Shown here: positions 1 to 6,059 of the stretch, one piece after another
Layout: the number at the start of each line of letters is the position of its first letter
Numbering within the stretch: position 1 is the stretch's first letter
Source of the DNA: Baffinella frigidus
Taxonomy: Eukaryota > Cryptophyceae > Cryptomonadales > Baffinellaceae
DNA: 10,261 bases
Direction: 5' to 3'
NCBI GenBank assembly: GCA_026770585.1
Contig: MU646333.1
Location: 1,304,550 to 1,314,810, forward strand
Made by a program: the position numbers and the translations under genes
Notes under the pieces: model-generated
What the model was told of the DNA's origin: nothing
The model's database searches: none
The model's input: the letters and a program-made list of their open reading frames with translations, nothing else

Positions 1-11
1 AGACCCCGCGT

Positions 12-75
12 GGAGGGTCAGGTCCGAGGGATCAGCCAAGTGAGGAGGGTCAGGTCCGAGGGATCAGCCAAGTGA
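12..75. repeat. Two perfect 32-bp tandem copies
   Basis: The unit beginning GGAGGGTCAGGTCCGAGGGA occurs at 12-43 and 44-75 with no mismatch, and a third copy begins at 76. In the SAM-gene sense each unit carries CTGAT and CTGAC, branch-site-like pentamers. It lies downstream of the last SAM exon, in its probable intron or 3' region. The remainder, 76-149, holds a poly-G run (109-119) and no recognised gene. Confidence 0.9.
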
Positions 76-149
76 GGAGGCCTAAGGATCATCGCGGGGC
101 TCGAGAGCAGGGGGGGGGGCTAAATCATTACTGGTGGTCCCGGGAAGTT

Positions 150-323
150 TAGGGTTTAGGGTTTGGGGTTTAGGGTTCAGGGTTTAGGGTGTAGGGTGTA
201 AGGATTGGGGTTTAGGGTTGAGGGTTGAGGGTTGAGGGTTGAGGGTGAAGGGTTTAGGGTTTAGGATTGAGGGTTGAGGGTTGAGGGTTGAGGGTTAAGG
301 GTTTAGAGTTTAGGGTTTAGGGT

Positions 324-355
<32 letters not shown>

Positions 356-357
356 GA
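150..357 (+). repeat. Interstitial telomere-like tract (TTTAGGG and GGGTTGA variants)
   Basis: About 200 bp of 7-bp units: GGGTTTA, GGGTTGA, GGGTGTA and GGGTTAA. Plant-type TTTAGGG is the founding unit. It is degenerate and internal, so it is not a functional chromosome end as far as this window shows. It lies in the intron after SAM exon 2, with the C-rich strand in the sense of transcription. Confidence 0.9.
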
Positions 358-363
358 CTGAAC

Positions 364-796
364 CTTGAGGCGCATCCCGAGAGAGGAGAGGAGAAAAGGC
401 TCTTTCTGGAGCGTCGAGTTGCCGTGCACTCCGTCCATCATCAGGAGCCTTCTCCCATCCACTCCTGGTGTGGTGGAGGATGTGACATTTCACGCACCCG
501 TCCCCTCCTTCTCATGAGCTGTCGCGAGGATGGCGAGAACGATGCAAACCCGCAGATCCCCACGCTGGCAACTCACACTCACGCTTGATTGGTGCAGCAG
601 CTGGGGTGTTGAGTGTTGGCACGCTGGGTCAGAGGACTGGTCGATTCGGAAGTAAGTTCGCCCTCCCCATCTGTGAGAGACGAGAGGGACCTGCTCGCTT
701 GAAGCGGTCAGCCACCCACTGGGGGAGGCCCTTGTCGTCGCTCCCGAGCCAGTTCGCCACATCTGAGGCGCTCCACTCCAGCACGGGCCGCTGCAT
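364..796 (-). CDS. SAM-domain protein, first two exons (partial)
   Basis: Read on the minus strand, exon 1 (796-691) starts at ATG 796 and gives MQRPVLEWSASDVANWLG, then a Leu-Pro-Gln-Trp and DRFKRA. Exon 2 (464-364) continues with GVDGRRLLMMDGVHG and ends LLSSLGMRLK. Together these match the sterile alpha motif pattern: W-S-x-x-D-V-x-x-W-L, a central Leu/Trp helix, F-x-x-x-x-V-D-G-x-x-L-L-x-M, then a final helix beginning LG. SAM domains are protein- or RNA-interaction modules. The intron at 690-465 is GT-AG (CGAGCAG|GTCCC ... CACACCAG|GAG) and keeps phase 1. A donor follows exon 2 (CTCAAG|GTTCAG) and the intron then enters the telomere-like block at 150-357. The only acceptor-like site I see after that block (CCACCAG near 141) would meet a TAA at once, so either the protein stops there at about 69 aa or the next exon lies beyond the left edge. 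Confidence 0.78.
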
Positions 797-905
797 CGCG
801 GAAGAACCCTCCCGCGCCAATCAGCCCTTCGATAGATAAGACAGTCACCTAGCTGACACCCAAGGCGGTCGAGTCCCGACAGCTGGCTGGCTGGCTGACG
901 AGAGC
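797..905. promoter_or_regulatory. Divergent spacer, probable bidirectional promoter
   Basis: Only 109 bp separate the ATG of the SAM gene (796, minus) from the ATG of the plastid membrane protein (906, plus), so both core promoters and 5' UTRs must lie here or inside the genes. It contains a CCAATCAG box (817-824). There is a short GGCTGGCTGGCTGAC tandem just before the plus-strand start. I see no TATA box in either direction. The role is inferred from position. Confidence 0.5.
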
Positions 906-3900
906 ATGATGCGGCGTCAGGCTGGGCTGTGCCTGTCCCTTGTGGCCCTCTCCCTGGTCTCTCAAGGGGAGGCCTTCTCCGTCGGGGTCGCCGCACCCCG
1001 CGCCCTCTCACACACCAGCATCGCCCTCCGCTCCCCCATTCGACCCATGTATGCGCCAGCGCGGCGCGCTCCTGCCGCACTCAGGATGCAGGCGGACAGC
1101 GAGAAGGGCTCGCCGCTGGATTCTATCGCGAAGCCAGCGCTGTGGGCAGGGTTCGCAGCGTACATGTTCATTGTGTTCGCATCCGATGCTCCGTGCGGGC
1201 CTGGGGCCACGGGGGATCTGTGCGGGATCTCGCTTCCTACTATGATGGAGGCCATCAATCTCTCCATCAATTTCTGGTCTGCGCCCAGAAGCAAAACCCG
1301 TGAAAAATGGTGCCCCGAGTCTCTCCGTCCACCTGGAGCGTCGACTGAAGTACGTTTCCGGCCGCAGGTTTGTGACCCCGCTGGTGTTCCCTACCATGGC
1401 GCCTGAGCTCCACCCTGCCCTGGAAGGTCCTTCGCTCTACCCTGCCTCTCGATTTGCGATTTATCACCGGCCTTCCTCCCTCACTCGCCCAAATTCAACA
1501 CCCTTCCTCTTCAACCAGCGCCTCGCCTCTTCCCCACCAGAGATTTCAGTGGCTGAGCAGGGTGCCGGCCTGCAGATGTAGTGCTGTTGACACTCGGATC
1601 ATTTCGATCCCTTAAGATCCTTTAGGTTTTGCGTACTCCCACCATGGCGGACACTGGAACTTTTTCTGCAGTACGGTCCTGCATCGAACCCAGTGCTGAG
1701 GGGAACTCAGCAGAACCGGTTCCTCCTCCTGGCAGATCTCGAGAGTGTTGTTGAGACCCACAGTATTTCTCACCCCGCTGATTCTTTTGATTTGGAAAGC
1801 AGGGCTGCTCAACATCTCTTCAACAAGTGATTCCTCTTCAAGTACTGAATCTTTTCTGCAGGGCTCTTCAATATCGTGATCGCGTGGGGAGCGCTTTTCT
1901 CGGGCTTCCTCTCAGACTCCCGCAAGCCAGTCATGCTCCCTCGGAAAGAAACTTTCTTCCCGAGTTGGGGGCTGTAGAACCGCTCCCAACTCGGGAAGAA
2001 ACCATTATTCTCACCCCGCTGATTCTTTTGGAGAGCAGGGCTGTTCAACATCGTGATCGCGTGGGGAGCGCTCTTCTCGGGCTTTCTCTCAGACTCGCGC
2101 AAGCCTGCCATGCTCCCCTTCTGCATCGGTGTCGCCTCCCGCTCACCCCACGCCCATACCCAAAAACCTGAACCCTAAACCCTGAACACCCTAAACCCGA
2201 AACCCGAAACCCGAAACCCGAAACCCGAAACCCTAAACAATAAACCACAAACCCTAAACACTAAACACTAAACACTAAACACTAAATCCGAAACACTAAA
2301 CCCGAAATACTCAACCCTAAACGCTGAATACTAAACCCTAAACCCAAAACACTAATCCCTAAACCCGAAGCTCCCGAGACCTGCCGCATGATCCCGGCGC
2401 CCCCCTCCCACCAGGACTCCGAAGTGGACTTTCCGAGTTCGTTTCCAAACGTCGGTTCATATGCAAAGACTTCCCTGCCCGATCAGGGCAACTCCCTGGT
2501 GCAAATCTACCTTTAGAAACGAAGTCGGAGAGTCCTGTCTGTCCTGAGCGAGCACGATAGATATAATTGCAGTAAATGGTGATTATCCATCAAGTTGAGA
2601 GGTGGCTCATACGCCCTACGGTAGGGTCCTAGGACCTGCCTAGGGCGAGTTAGGGGTGAATATTCACCCTATGGGCACTTCAGGGATAGAGAAATAATAA
2701 CGTGGCGTGGAAACGCAGGAACGGCGTTCCTAACCCAACCTTGGTTCCATATCCCCTAAGTGGCGAGTAGGCTCATACGCCTTACCGTAGGGCCCTAGGA
2801 CCTGCCTAGGACCTCTTAGGGGTCAATTTTGACCCCCTCGCCACTTAAGGGATACACCCCGAACCCTAAACCTCAAACTCCAAACCCTCAACCCTAAACC
2901 CTAAACCTAAACCCCGCACCCTAAACCCCAAACGCAGGCACGGCGTTCCTAACCAACGTGTTCCTCCTCCCGTATCTCGCGCTCCGCACCCCCTGGCCAT
3001 CCACACCCGTCCCGAGGGAAGACATCACCGCGAGCGACGACGTGCTCAAGGTCACCAATCAACGCAAGTCACTACACAGATGCCCACTTTTCAAAGCACA
3101 TCGGTTTTGAATCGGGCCCTCGAGCATTCTCGTGTGGTTACGCCTCAGGGGGGAGGGTGTAGGGCTCCCCACACGAGAATGCGAGAGGGCCCTATTTAAA
3201 CCCGATGTTCTTTTAAAAGTGGGTGTCTGTGTAGTGGCTTGCGTCGATTGGTCACGTACTAGCCATGATTAGGCCAGGCGCGAGGTTGGAGCACCCTATC
3301 CTGGTACAAATGTTTACAACACCACATGTAAATAGGATCCTCCAGCATTCTAGGGTGGCCCCGCTCTGCGCGCTGTGTTTGCACAGAGCCTGTGTGCAAG
3401 TGGCATGTCCGGTCGCGCCCGGCTAAATTTCGCTCTGTGACACCTGGGGTATTCAAGAAATCTCATTGATGCGCAGGTGGCGGAGGGGAAATTGCTCCCG
3501 CTCTCCATGACGGCCGTGCTGGGGCTCTCGCTGCTCTGGGCGGCGGTGGGTCGCGGGGGGGACTACGGGGGGGTGGCTGAGCGCGCGACCGCTCTCTGGG
3601 AGATGATCACGCATACGGACCGGCTCGCGCATTCGTTCGGGGTTGACTGCTTGACGTTTTGGATCGTCCAGGGGTGGTGCGTCTCCCTACTGCAAACCTT
3701 CAGGGGACTTTTCGAATTTCTGGAGAAGACACCGAAAAGCAATTGTTGTTTACTTTTTGAGGGTGGAATTGGGTGGGGGGGGGAAGCCTTTTCGATAGTT
3801 CCGGCACCATGAAATTAGAGCCAATTATGGTCACAGGTGTCCCGAAATTGTTTGACACTTGCGCTGTGGGTTTGCAGTAGCCATCGTGCCCTTCGCACTT

Positions 3901-4758
3901 GCCCTGTCTGTGTACCTCTGCAGAGGTACAGAGGTGGTCTGCTTCCATGCCCTTGCCGTGTGCTCACGGTCAGATGCGGCCAGCACTCCACAAAAGCTAG
4001 CAGCAGCCTTGCTCGCTGATGTTCCAGCTGCGCATCTAGTGAGCGCCTTTCAGGTCTTTTAGGTTTCTCGAACTCCTACCTTAGGCGGACACTGGAACGT
4101 ATTCTGCAGGGTGGCCCTGCGTTGTTTCAAGCTTGAAGCACCTTGCTCGCTGACGCTGGGGTGCTCGCCAGGCTGGTGCCAGATGACATGCGGTACATGT
4201 ACTGTAGTGGACCAGTCCACTGTAGGGCTGGTCATCGGAGCATAGGACCAGCCTAGTGGGCTGGTCATCGGAGCGTAGGACCAGCCTAGTGATGGTGCGT
4301 GTCGTTGACCGCGAGTAACCCTTGTATGCTACCCCTGAAGTGGCGATGCGGCCAAATTTGACTGCAAAGAAGTCCTAGGCAGGTCCGGGGGCCCTACGGT
4401 AGGACGTATGAGGCTACTCGGCACTTACGGGGCATCGCTGATGGTGGGGTGCTGGTGCGGCAGGCTTGTGCCGGACGACATGCGAAGGCGCGACGGAACA
4501 TGACAAGGCAGTCACCTCGGACAGTTGGCTTCGGCGTCCGCGTGACCGGTCACGCGGGCGCTCACGAGCCTGCCGGCGGGGCTGTTCCACGGGGAATCGC
4601 TGATGGTGGGGTGCTGGCGCGGCAGGCTTGTGCCGGACGACATGCGAAGGCGCGGCATGGAGGACAAGTCCGTGGAAATCGTCGCAAGAGCCGTGCCCTT
4701 CTTTGGACTCGTCTACTATTTCCTCGTTCGCCCGCCCCTGCCTCCGTCTCGGGAATAG
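906..4758 (+). CDS. Plastid-targeted multi-spanning membrane protein, six exons, 321 aa, function unknown
   Basis: Exons 906-1276, 1368-1426, 2039-2128, 2938-3050, 3477-3676 and 4626-4758 join in phase with GT-AG introns (966 nt, stop TAG 4756-4758). Residues 1-23 form a signal peptide ending GEA before Phe24 (the +1 Phe of red-lineage secondary plastids), followed by an Arg/Ser/Pro-rich transit peptide to about the LRM at 59-61. The mature part has up to seven hydrophobic segments, near 78-92, 117-135, 145-161, 168-195, 216-234, 264-280 and 297-314. Recognisable stretches are GLFNIVIAWGALFSGFLSD (exon 3), HSFGVDCLTFWIVQGW (exon 5) and VPFFGLVYYFLVRPPLP near the C-terminus. The C-terminal style resembles uncharacterised cyanobacterial/plastid membrane proteins, but I cannot name the family. 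It probably sits in an inner plastid or thylakoid membrane (inference). Start: the first ATG of a tandem ATGATG just before the leader. Introns 2, 3 and 5 carry truncated exon copies; introns 3-5 carry mobile or foldback DNA. No transcript proof. Confidence 0.86.
1277..1367 (+). other. Intron 1 of the plastid protein gene, compact 91 bp
   Basis: The donor CTG|GTCTGC and acceptor GCCGCAG|G split Trp124 (TG|G). Splicing joins SINF to WFVTPLVF, extending a hydrophobic segment. It is the only intron of this gene free of repeats, and so shows what a normal-sized intron here looks like. Confidence 0.8.
1621..1686 (+). repeat. Dispersed 66-bp intronic repeat, copy 1
   Basis: The segment TTTAGGTTTTGCGTACTCCC through GGCGGACACTGGAAC to TTCTGCAG and a following TCCTGC matches 4058-4123 over its whole length with scattered differences. 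Both copies lie in introns of the same gene (2 and 5), upstream of duplicated acceptor regions, and both contain a good 3' splice-site sequence (TTCTGCAG). Confidence 0.75.
1803..1822 (+). repeat. Truncated copy A of exon 3 start, with acceptor
   Basis: CACCCCGCTGATTCTTTT (1770-1788) plus an AG at 1801-1802 is followed by GGCTGCTCAACATCTCTTC, matching the start of real exon 3 (2039). The upstream 18 nt are identical to those before the real exon (from 2012). The copy then diverges and would not keep the protein sequence. Confidence 0.75.
1862..1940 (+). repeat. Truncated copy B of exon 3, with acceptor
   Basis: After TTTTCTGCAG the sequence encodes GLFNIVIAWGALFSGFLSD SRKPVMLP, nearly the same as exon 3 at 2039, with mostly synonymous differences. 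It lacks the FCIG end and its donor, and runs into RKETFF and a stop at 1977. If included in mRNA it would truncate the protein, so copy C (2039-2128) is taken as the working exon. Confidence 0.82.
1953..2001. repeat. 17-bp perfect inverted repeat (hairpin) between exon 3 copies B and C
   Basis: TTTCTTCCCGAGTTGGG (1953-1969) and its exact reverse complement (1985-2001) flank a 15-nt loop. It sits where the exon 3 copy B breaks off and just before the acceptor region of the real exon 3. It may be a remnant of an inserted foldback or may fold in the pre-mRNA. Confidence 0.85.
2168..2370 (-). repeat. Telomere-like tract in intron 3 (CCCTAAA, CCCGAAA, CACTAAA units)
   Basis: About 200 bp of seven-base units on the C-rich strand of the plus sequence, beginning 39 nt after the exon 3 donor. 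In the sense of the host gene the transcript carries the C-rich strand. Variants cluster locally (CCCGAAA x5, then CACTAAA x4), as expected of later local amplification. Confidence 0.9.
2584..2688 (+). mobile_element. MITE copy 1 (105 bp, degenerate) in intron 3
   Basis: Starts TATCC and ends GGGATA, with the family core CTCATACGCCCTACGGTAGG, then CCTAGGACCTGCCTAGG and an inner AATATT palindrome. It is the most diverged of five copies in the window. The TA at each end is consistent with a TA target duplication, as in Tc1/mariner-type MITEs. Confidence 0.75.
2719..2740 (+). repeat. Truncated copy of exon 4 start, with acceptor
   Basis: AAACGCAG|GAACGGCGTTCCTAACCCAACC copies the acceptor and first codons of exon 4 (AAACGCAG|GCACGGCGTTCCTAACCAACG at 2930-2958). 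Between the two copies lie MITE copy 2 and a telomere-like tract, so the pair resembles a target duplication around inserted DNA. Confidence 0.8.
2750..2854 (+). mobile_element. MITE copy 2 (105 bp) in intron 3
   Basis: Terminal inverted repeats TATCCCCTAAGTGGCGAG and CTCGCCACTTAAGGGATA enclose GTAGGGCCCTAGGACCTGCC and a GGTCAATTTTGACC palindrome. Ends read TA-TCCC and GGGA-TA. It has no coding capacity, so it is non-autonomous. Confidence 0.88.
2858..2930 (-). repeat. Telomere-like tract directly before exon 4
   Basis: CCCTAAACC, CCTCAAC and CACCCTAAACCCC units fill the last 70 nt of intron 3 up to the AAACGCAG acceptor. The C-strand provides the pyrimidine-rich stretch and the CTAAAC-like adenosines upstream of the splice site. 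Confidence 0.85.
3051..3255. mobile_element. Foldback element with about 87-bp inverted arms, starting at the exon 4 donor
   Basis: The left arm (3051-3137), beginning GTCACCAATCAACGCAAG, and the right arm (3169-3255), ending CTTGCGTCGATTGGTCAC, are imperfect reverse complements, 27 of 30 matching at the outer end, around a 31-nt centre. The first base of the element is the first base of intron 4 (CTCAAG|GTCACC). I see no clear target duplication and no coding capacity. Confidence 0.85.
3256..3476. other. Remainder of intron 4, no gene seen
   Basis: It contains a second, weaker relative of the preceding element's core (AGGATCCTCCAGCATTCTAG resembles GGGCCCTCGAGCATTCTCG) and loosely complementary ends (GGCCAGGCGCGAGG versus GTCGCGCCCGGCTAAA). 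It ends in the exon 5 acceptor TGATGCGCAG. Probably a decayed foldback copy; low certainty. Confidence 0.4.
3911..3930. repeat. Perfect 20-bp palindrome
   Basis: TGTACCTCTGCAGAGGTACA is its own reverse complement, with no loop. It lies in intron 5 and may be the core of a lost foldback. Confidence 0.85.
4058..4123 (+). repeat. Dispersed 66-bp intronic repeat, copy 2
   Basis: Matches 1621-1686: TTTAGGTTTCTCGAACTCCT, then GGCGGACACTGGAAC, then ATTCTGCAGG. It is followed about 50 nt later by a truncated exon 6 copy, as copy 1 is followed by a truncated exon 3 copy. Confidence 0.75.
4172..4193 (+). repeat. Truncated copy A of exon 6 start, with branch site and acceptor
   Basis: GCTCGCTGACGCTGGGGTGC then CGCCAG is followed by GCTGGTGCCAGATGACATGC, encoding the same LVPDDMR as real exon 6 (4626) with synonymous changes, then it breaks off. 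Confidence 0.8.
4225..4290. repeat. Two 33-bp tandem units, each a hairpin
   Basis: GGGCTGGTCATCGGAGCATA then GGACCAGCCTAGT occurs at 4225-4257 and, with one change, at 4258-4290. GGCTGGTC and GACCAGCC pair within each unit. A related GGACCAGTCC lies just upstream. Confidence 0.88.
4330..4434 (-). mobile_element. MITE copy 5 (105 bp), reversed, in intron 5
   Basis: Reverse complement of the family: CCCTGAAGTGGCGATGCGG at the left, CCTAGGCAGGTCC and CCCTACGGTAGG inside, CACTTACGGGGCAT at the right. Its ends are more diverged than copies 2-4. It abuts the start of truncated exon 6 copy B. Confidence 0.8.
4464..4492 (+). repeat. Truncated copy B of exon 6 start, with branch site and acceptor
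   Basis: GCATCGCTGATGGTGGGGTG then GTGCGGCAG is followed by GCTTGTGCCGGACGACATGC and GAAGGCGC, identical to the real exon 6 start, then GACGGAACATGA where the frame stops. The upstream 35 nt match those before 4626 almost exactly, so the duplicated unit includes the branch and acceptor region. Confidence 0.85.
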
Positions 4759-4789
4759 ATGGCGCGAGTGCACATAACCGGGGACTGCG

Positions 4790-4840
4790 TGTGGACTGTT
4801 CTCCTGGTGTCGTTCTCGCAAGTTCAATGAAGACTTGCTG
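4790..4840 (+). repeat. 51-bp repeat downstream of exon 6, copy 1
   Basis: TGTGGACTGTTCTCCTGGTG through CAAGTTCAATGAAGACTTGC matches 5192-5242 (about 43 of 51). It lies just after the stop codon of the plastid gene, possibly in its 3' UTR. Confidence 0.75.
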
Positions 4841-4927
4841 TTCGCCCGCCCCTACTTGAGTTTCGGGAGTAGATGCTGCCTCAAGTCTCAGGAGTAGGTG
4901 GTGCGTGGGCATAATCGGGGACTGCAG
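4841..4927 (+). repeat. Diverged duplicate of the exon 6 3' end
   Basis: TTCGCCCGCCCCTACTTGAG, a TCGGGAGTAG, and GGGCATAATCGGGGACTGC copy the region around the real stop (4727-4789, TTCGCCCGCCCCTGCCTCCG ... GGGAATAG ... CATAACCGGGGACTGC). An internal short repeat gives two GGAGTAG stretches. It is downstream of the stop and probably non-coding. Confidence 0.7.
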
Positions 4928-5000
4928 GCGCAGACCTACAGCGCACTGTAAGGTCCGAGGGGGGAGGCACGTTCTTATGAGCAAGGTATCCCTGTACATT

Positions 5001-5195
5001 TACAGGGGTATCTGGGCTAAAAGAAACCAGAACTTGAGAACACAGACCGGATTTGGGCCCCCCGTTTTCTTGATGTGGTACCAGAGGGTTGACTAAATCT
5101 TGCGTATCGTCAACCCTCTGGTACTAATTTAAGAAAACAGACACCGGCCGATGTCGGAGAACCCGTGTTCTTGTGATAGCCCAGATACCCCTGTA
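5001..5195. mobile_element. 195-bp foldback element with perfect 19-bp terminal inverted repeats
   Basis: TACAGGGGTATCTGGGCTA (5001-5019) has its exact reverse complement at 5177-5195. A second stem inside pairs GGTACCAGAGGGTTGAC with GTCAACCCTCTGGTACT, so most of the element can fold. Ends read TA-CAGGGG and CCCCTG-TA, consistent with a TA target. Just outside, 4985-5000 (GGTATCCCTGTA) repeats the terminus in inverted orientation. No coding capacity. Confidence 0.88.
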
Positions 5196-5242
5196 GACTG
5201 CTCTCCTGGTGGCGTACTCGCACGTTCAAAGCAGACTTGCTG
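5192..5242 (+). repeat. 51-bp repeat, copy 2
   Basis: Matches 4790-4840, and starts within the right terminus of the foldback element. From here to 5388 I recognise no gene. Confidence 0.75.
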
Positions 5243-5388
5243 GCCGCCTCATCTCTCGGTCCGTGCATTTCTCCAGTCTAGGCAGGCTGCATGTGAACAA
5301 TACCCGATTCAGGCAGGGCATCAAGCGCGAGAGTTGGCTCTCGCCTGTCCTGTGGCGCTACAGGGGTGCCTCGCTCATAAGAAACCGC

Positions 5389-5428
5389 CTCCCCCTAGGA
5401 CCCTACAGTAGGACCATGCCTAGGGCCC
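5389..5428. repeat. Partial MITE core
   Basis: CCCCCTAGGACCCTACAGTA and GGACCATGCCTAGGGCCCTG reproduce parts of the MITE core (CCTACCGTAGGGCCCTAGGA) in scrambled order, without termini. Probably a decayed fragment. 5430-5580 contains no gene I recognise. Confidence 0.45.
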
Positions 5429-5586
5429 TGTACCCTGCGTTGACACAGCGGCCCGGAGGCGCTAGTTGTATTCGTGGTGAAGTGTTTGTATTTACTTTTC
5501 GGGAGGCCGGCATCTTGTGCGAGCACTCACACGGGCGCCAAGCGCCACACGGTCGTGAAGCCGCGCGCACCCCCCACCCCCCATCC

Positions 5587-5718
5587 AGGGGGGGGCGCCT
5601 CGCAATAGCTCCAATGGTGCCTATGGCTGGAATGGATCGAATGGCTCCAAAGACAATAATGGCTCCAAAGGCATCATTGGAAAGGATCTCTCGGCTGACT
5701 CCCGCCCGGCCTGGGGCG
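5587..5718 (+). CDS. Possible Gly/Asn/Ser-rich exon (fragment)
   Basis: After CCATCCAG, one frame reads NSSNGAYGWNGSNGSKDNNG, then SKGIIGKDLSADSRPAWGAG, and reaches a donor-like G|GTGCGT at 5718-5719, the same donor hexamer as exon 5 of the plastid gene. A 33-bp stretch of it recurs at 5897-5931 and an IIGRGSSG-like stretch at 5860-5885. The opposite strand is also open (hydrophobic Gly/Ala/Ile-rich), so the coding strand is uncertain. It could be a simple repeat of AATGGCTCC units instead of an exon. No family recognised. Confidence 0.3.
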
Positions 5719-5741
5719 CTGGTGCGTAGACACAGCGGCCC

Positions 5742-5843
5742 TATCCCTAAAGTGGCGAGTGGGCTCGTCCCTACCGTAGGGCCCTAGGACCTGTCTAGGA
5801 CCTGTAGGGGGTCCTTTAAGACCCCCTCGCCACTTAAGGGATA
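5742..5843 (+). mobile_element. MITE copy 3 (102 bp)
   Basis: TATCCCTAAAGTGGCGAGTG at the left and CTCGCCACTTAAGGGATA at the right enclose CCTACCGTAGGGCCCTAGGA and a GGGGGTC...GACCCCC palindrome. It lies 23 bp after the possible exon at 5587-5718. Confidence 0.88.
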
Positions 5844-5856
5844 AAGAGCGCCTTGA

Positions 5857-6025
5857 GGCATCATCGGACGTGGGTCCAGCGGACCTAGGGTTCTCGAATG
5901 GCTCCAAAGACAATAATGGCTCCAAAGGCGGGTCGCCCGTGCCGCGGCGCTACGCTGCGCTGACACAACCGCCCCCCATTGGGGTGTCTCGAGGCACTAT
6001 CGGACGCGGGTCCAGCGGAACTGGG
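5857..6025 (+). repeat. Local duplication: GCATCATCGGACG unit twice
   Basis: TGAGGCATCATCGGACGTGG plus GTCCAGCGGACC (5860-5893) recurs as CGAGGCACTATCGGACGCGG plus GTCCAGCGGAAC (5990-6020). Each copy follows an AG that could serve as an acceptor. Between them is the second copy of the AATGGCTCCAAAGACAATAA stretch. Confidence 0.7.
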
Positions 6026-6059
6026 GTTTGCCGTGGAGGTCGTACTCCGGGATTAGCAG

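Larger units (their letters stand above)
3677..4625 (+). other. Intron 5 (949 bp) with nested repeats
   Basis: The donor TG|GTGCGT splits Trp278 and the acceptor CGCGGCAG|G restores it, giving VQGW-LVPDD. Contents: a 20-bp palindrome, a dispersed repeat copy, a tandem hairpin pair, MITE copy 5 and two truncated exon 6 starts, listed separately. 3680-3900 contains nothing I recognise. Confidence 0.75.

Noticed and set aside
150-357. A true chromosome end
   Set aside because: The units are degenerate, internal, followed by unique genic DNA on both sides, and repeated in at least eight other places in the window.
641-691. A 20-nt intron (690-671) joining SAM exon 1 to a DGEGEL reading
   Set aside because: The implied intron is too short to splice, and the exon at 464-364 gives a far better SAM continuation (GVDGRRLLMM) with good splice sites.
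490-1080. A 196-codon minus-strand frame over the SAM exon and promoter
   Set aside because: Its composition is Arg/Ser-rich and lacks domain features; the SAM reading in another frame and the plus-strand leader explain the region.
1862-1976. Copy B as an alternative exon 3
   Set aside because: It lacks the FCI codons and a donor and runs to a stop, so it cannot replace copy C in a full protein, though use in non-productive mRNA is possible.
4225-4290. CRISPR-like repeats
   Set aside because: Only two adjacent units without spacers in a eukaryotic intron; it is a tandem hairpin repeat.
4414-4999. Long minus-strand frames of 137 and 145 codons
   Set aside because: They are shadows of exon 6 and its truncated copies, whose plus-strand reading is a conserved membrane-protein C-terminus.
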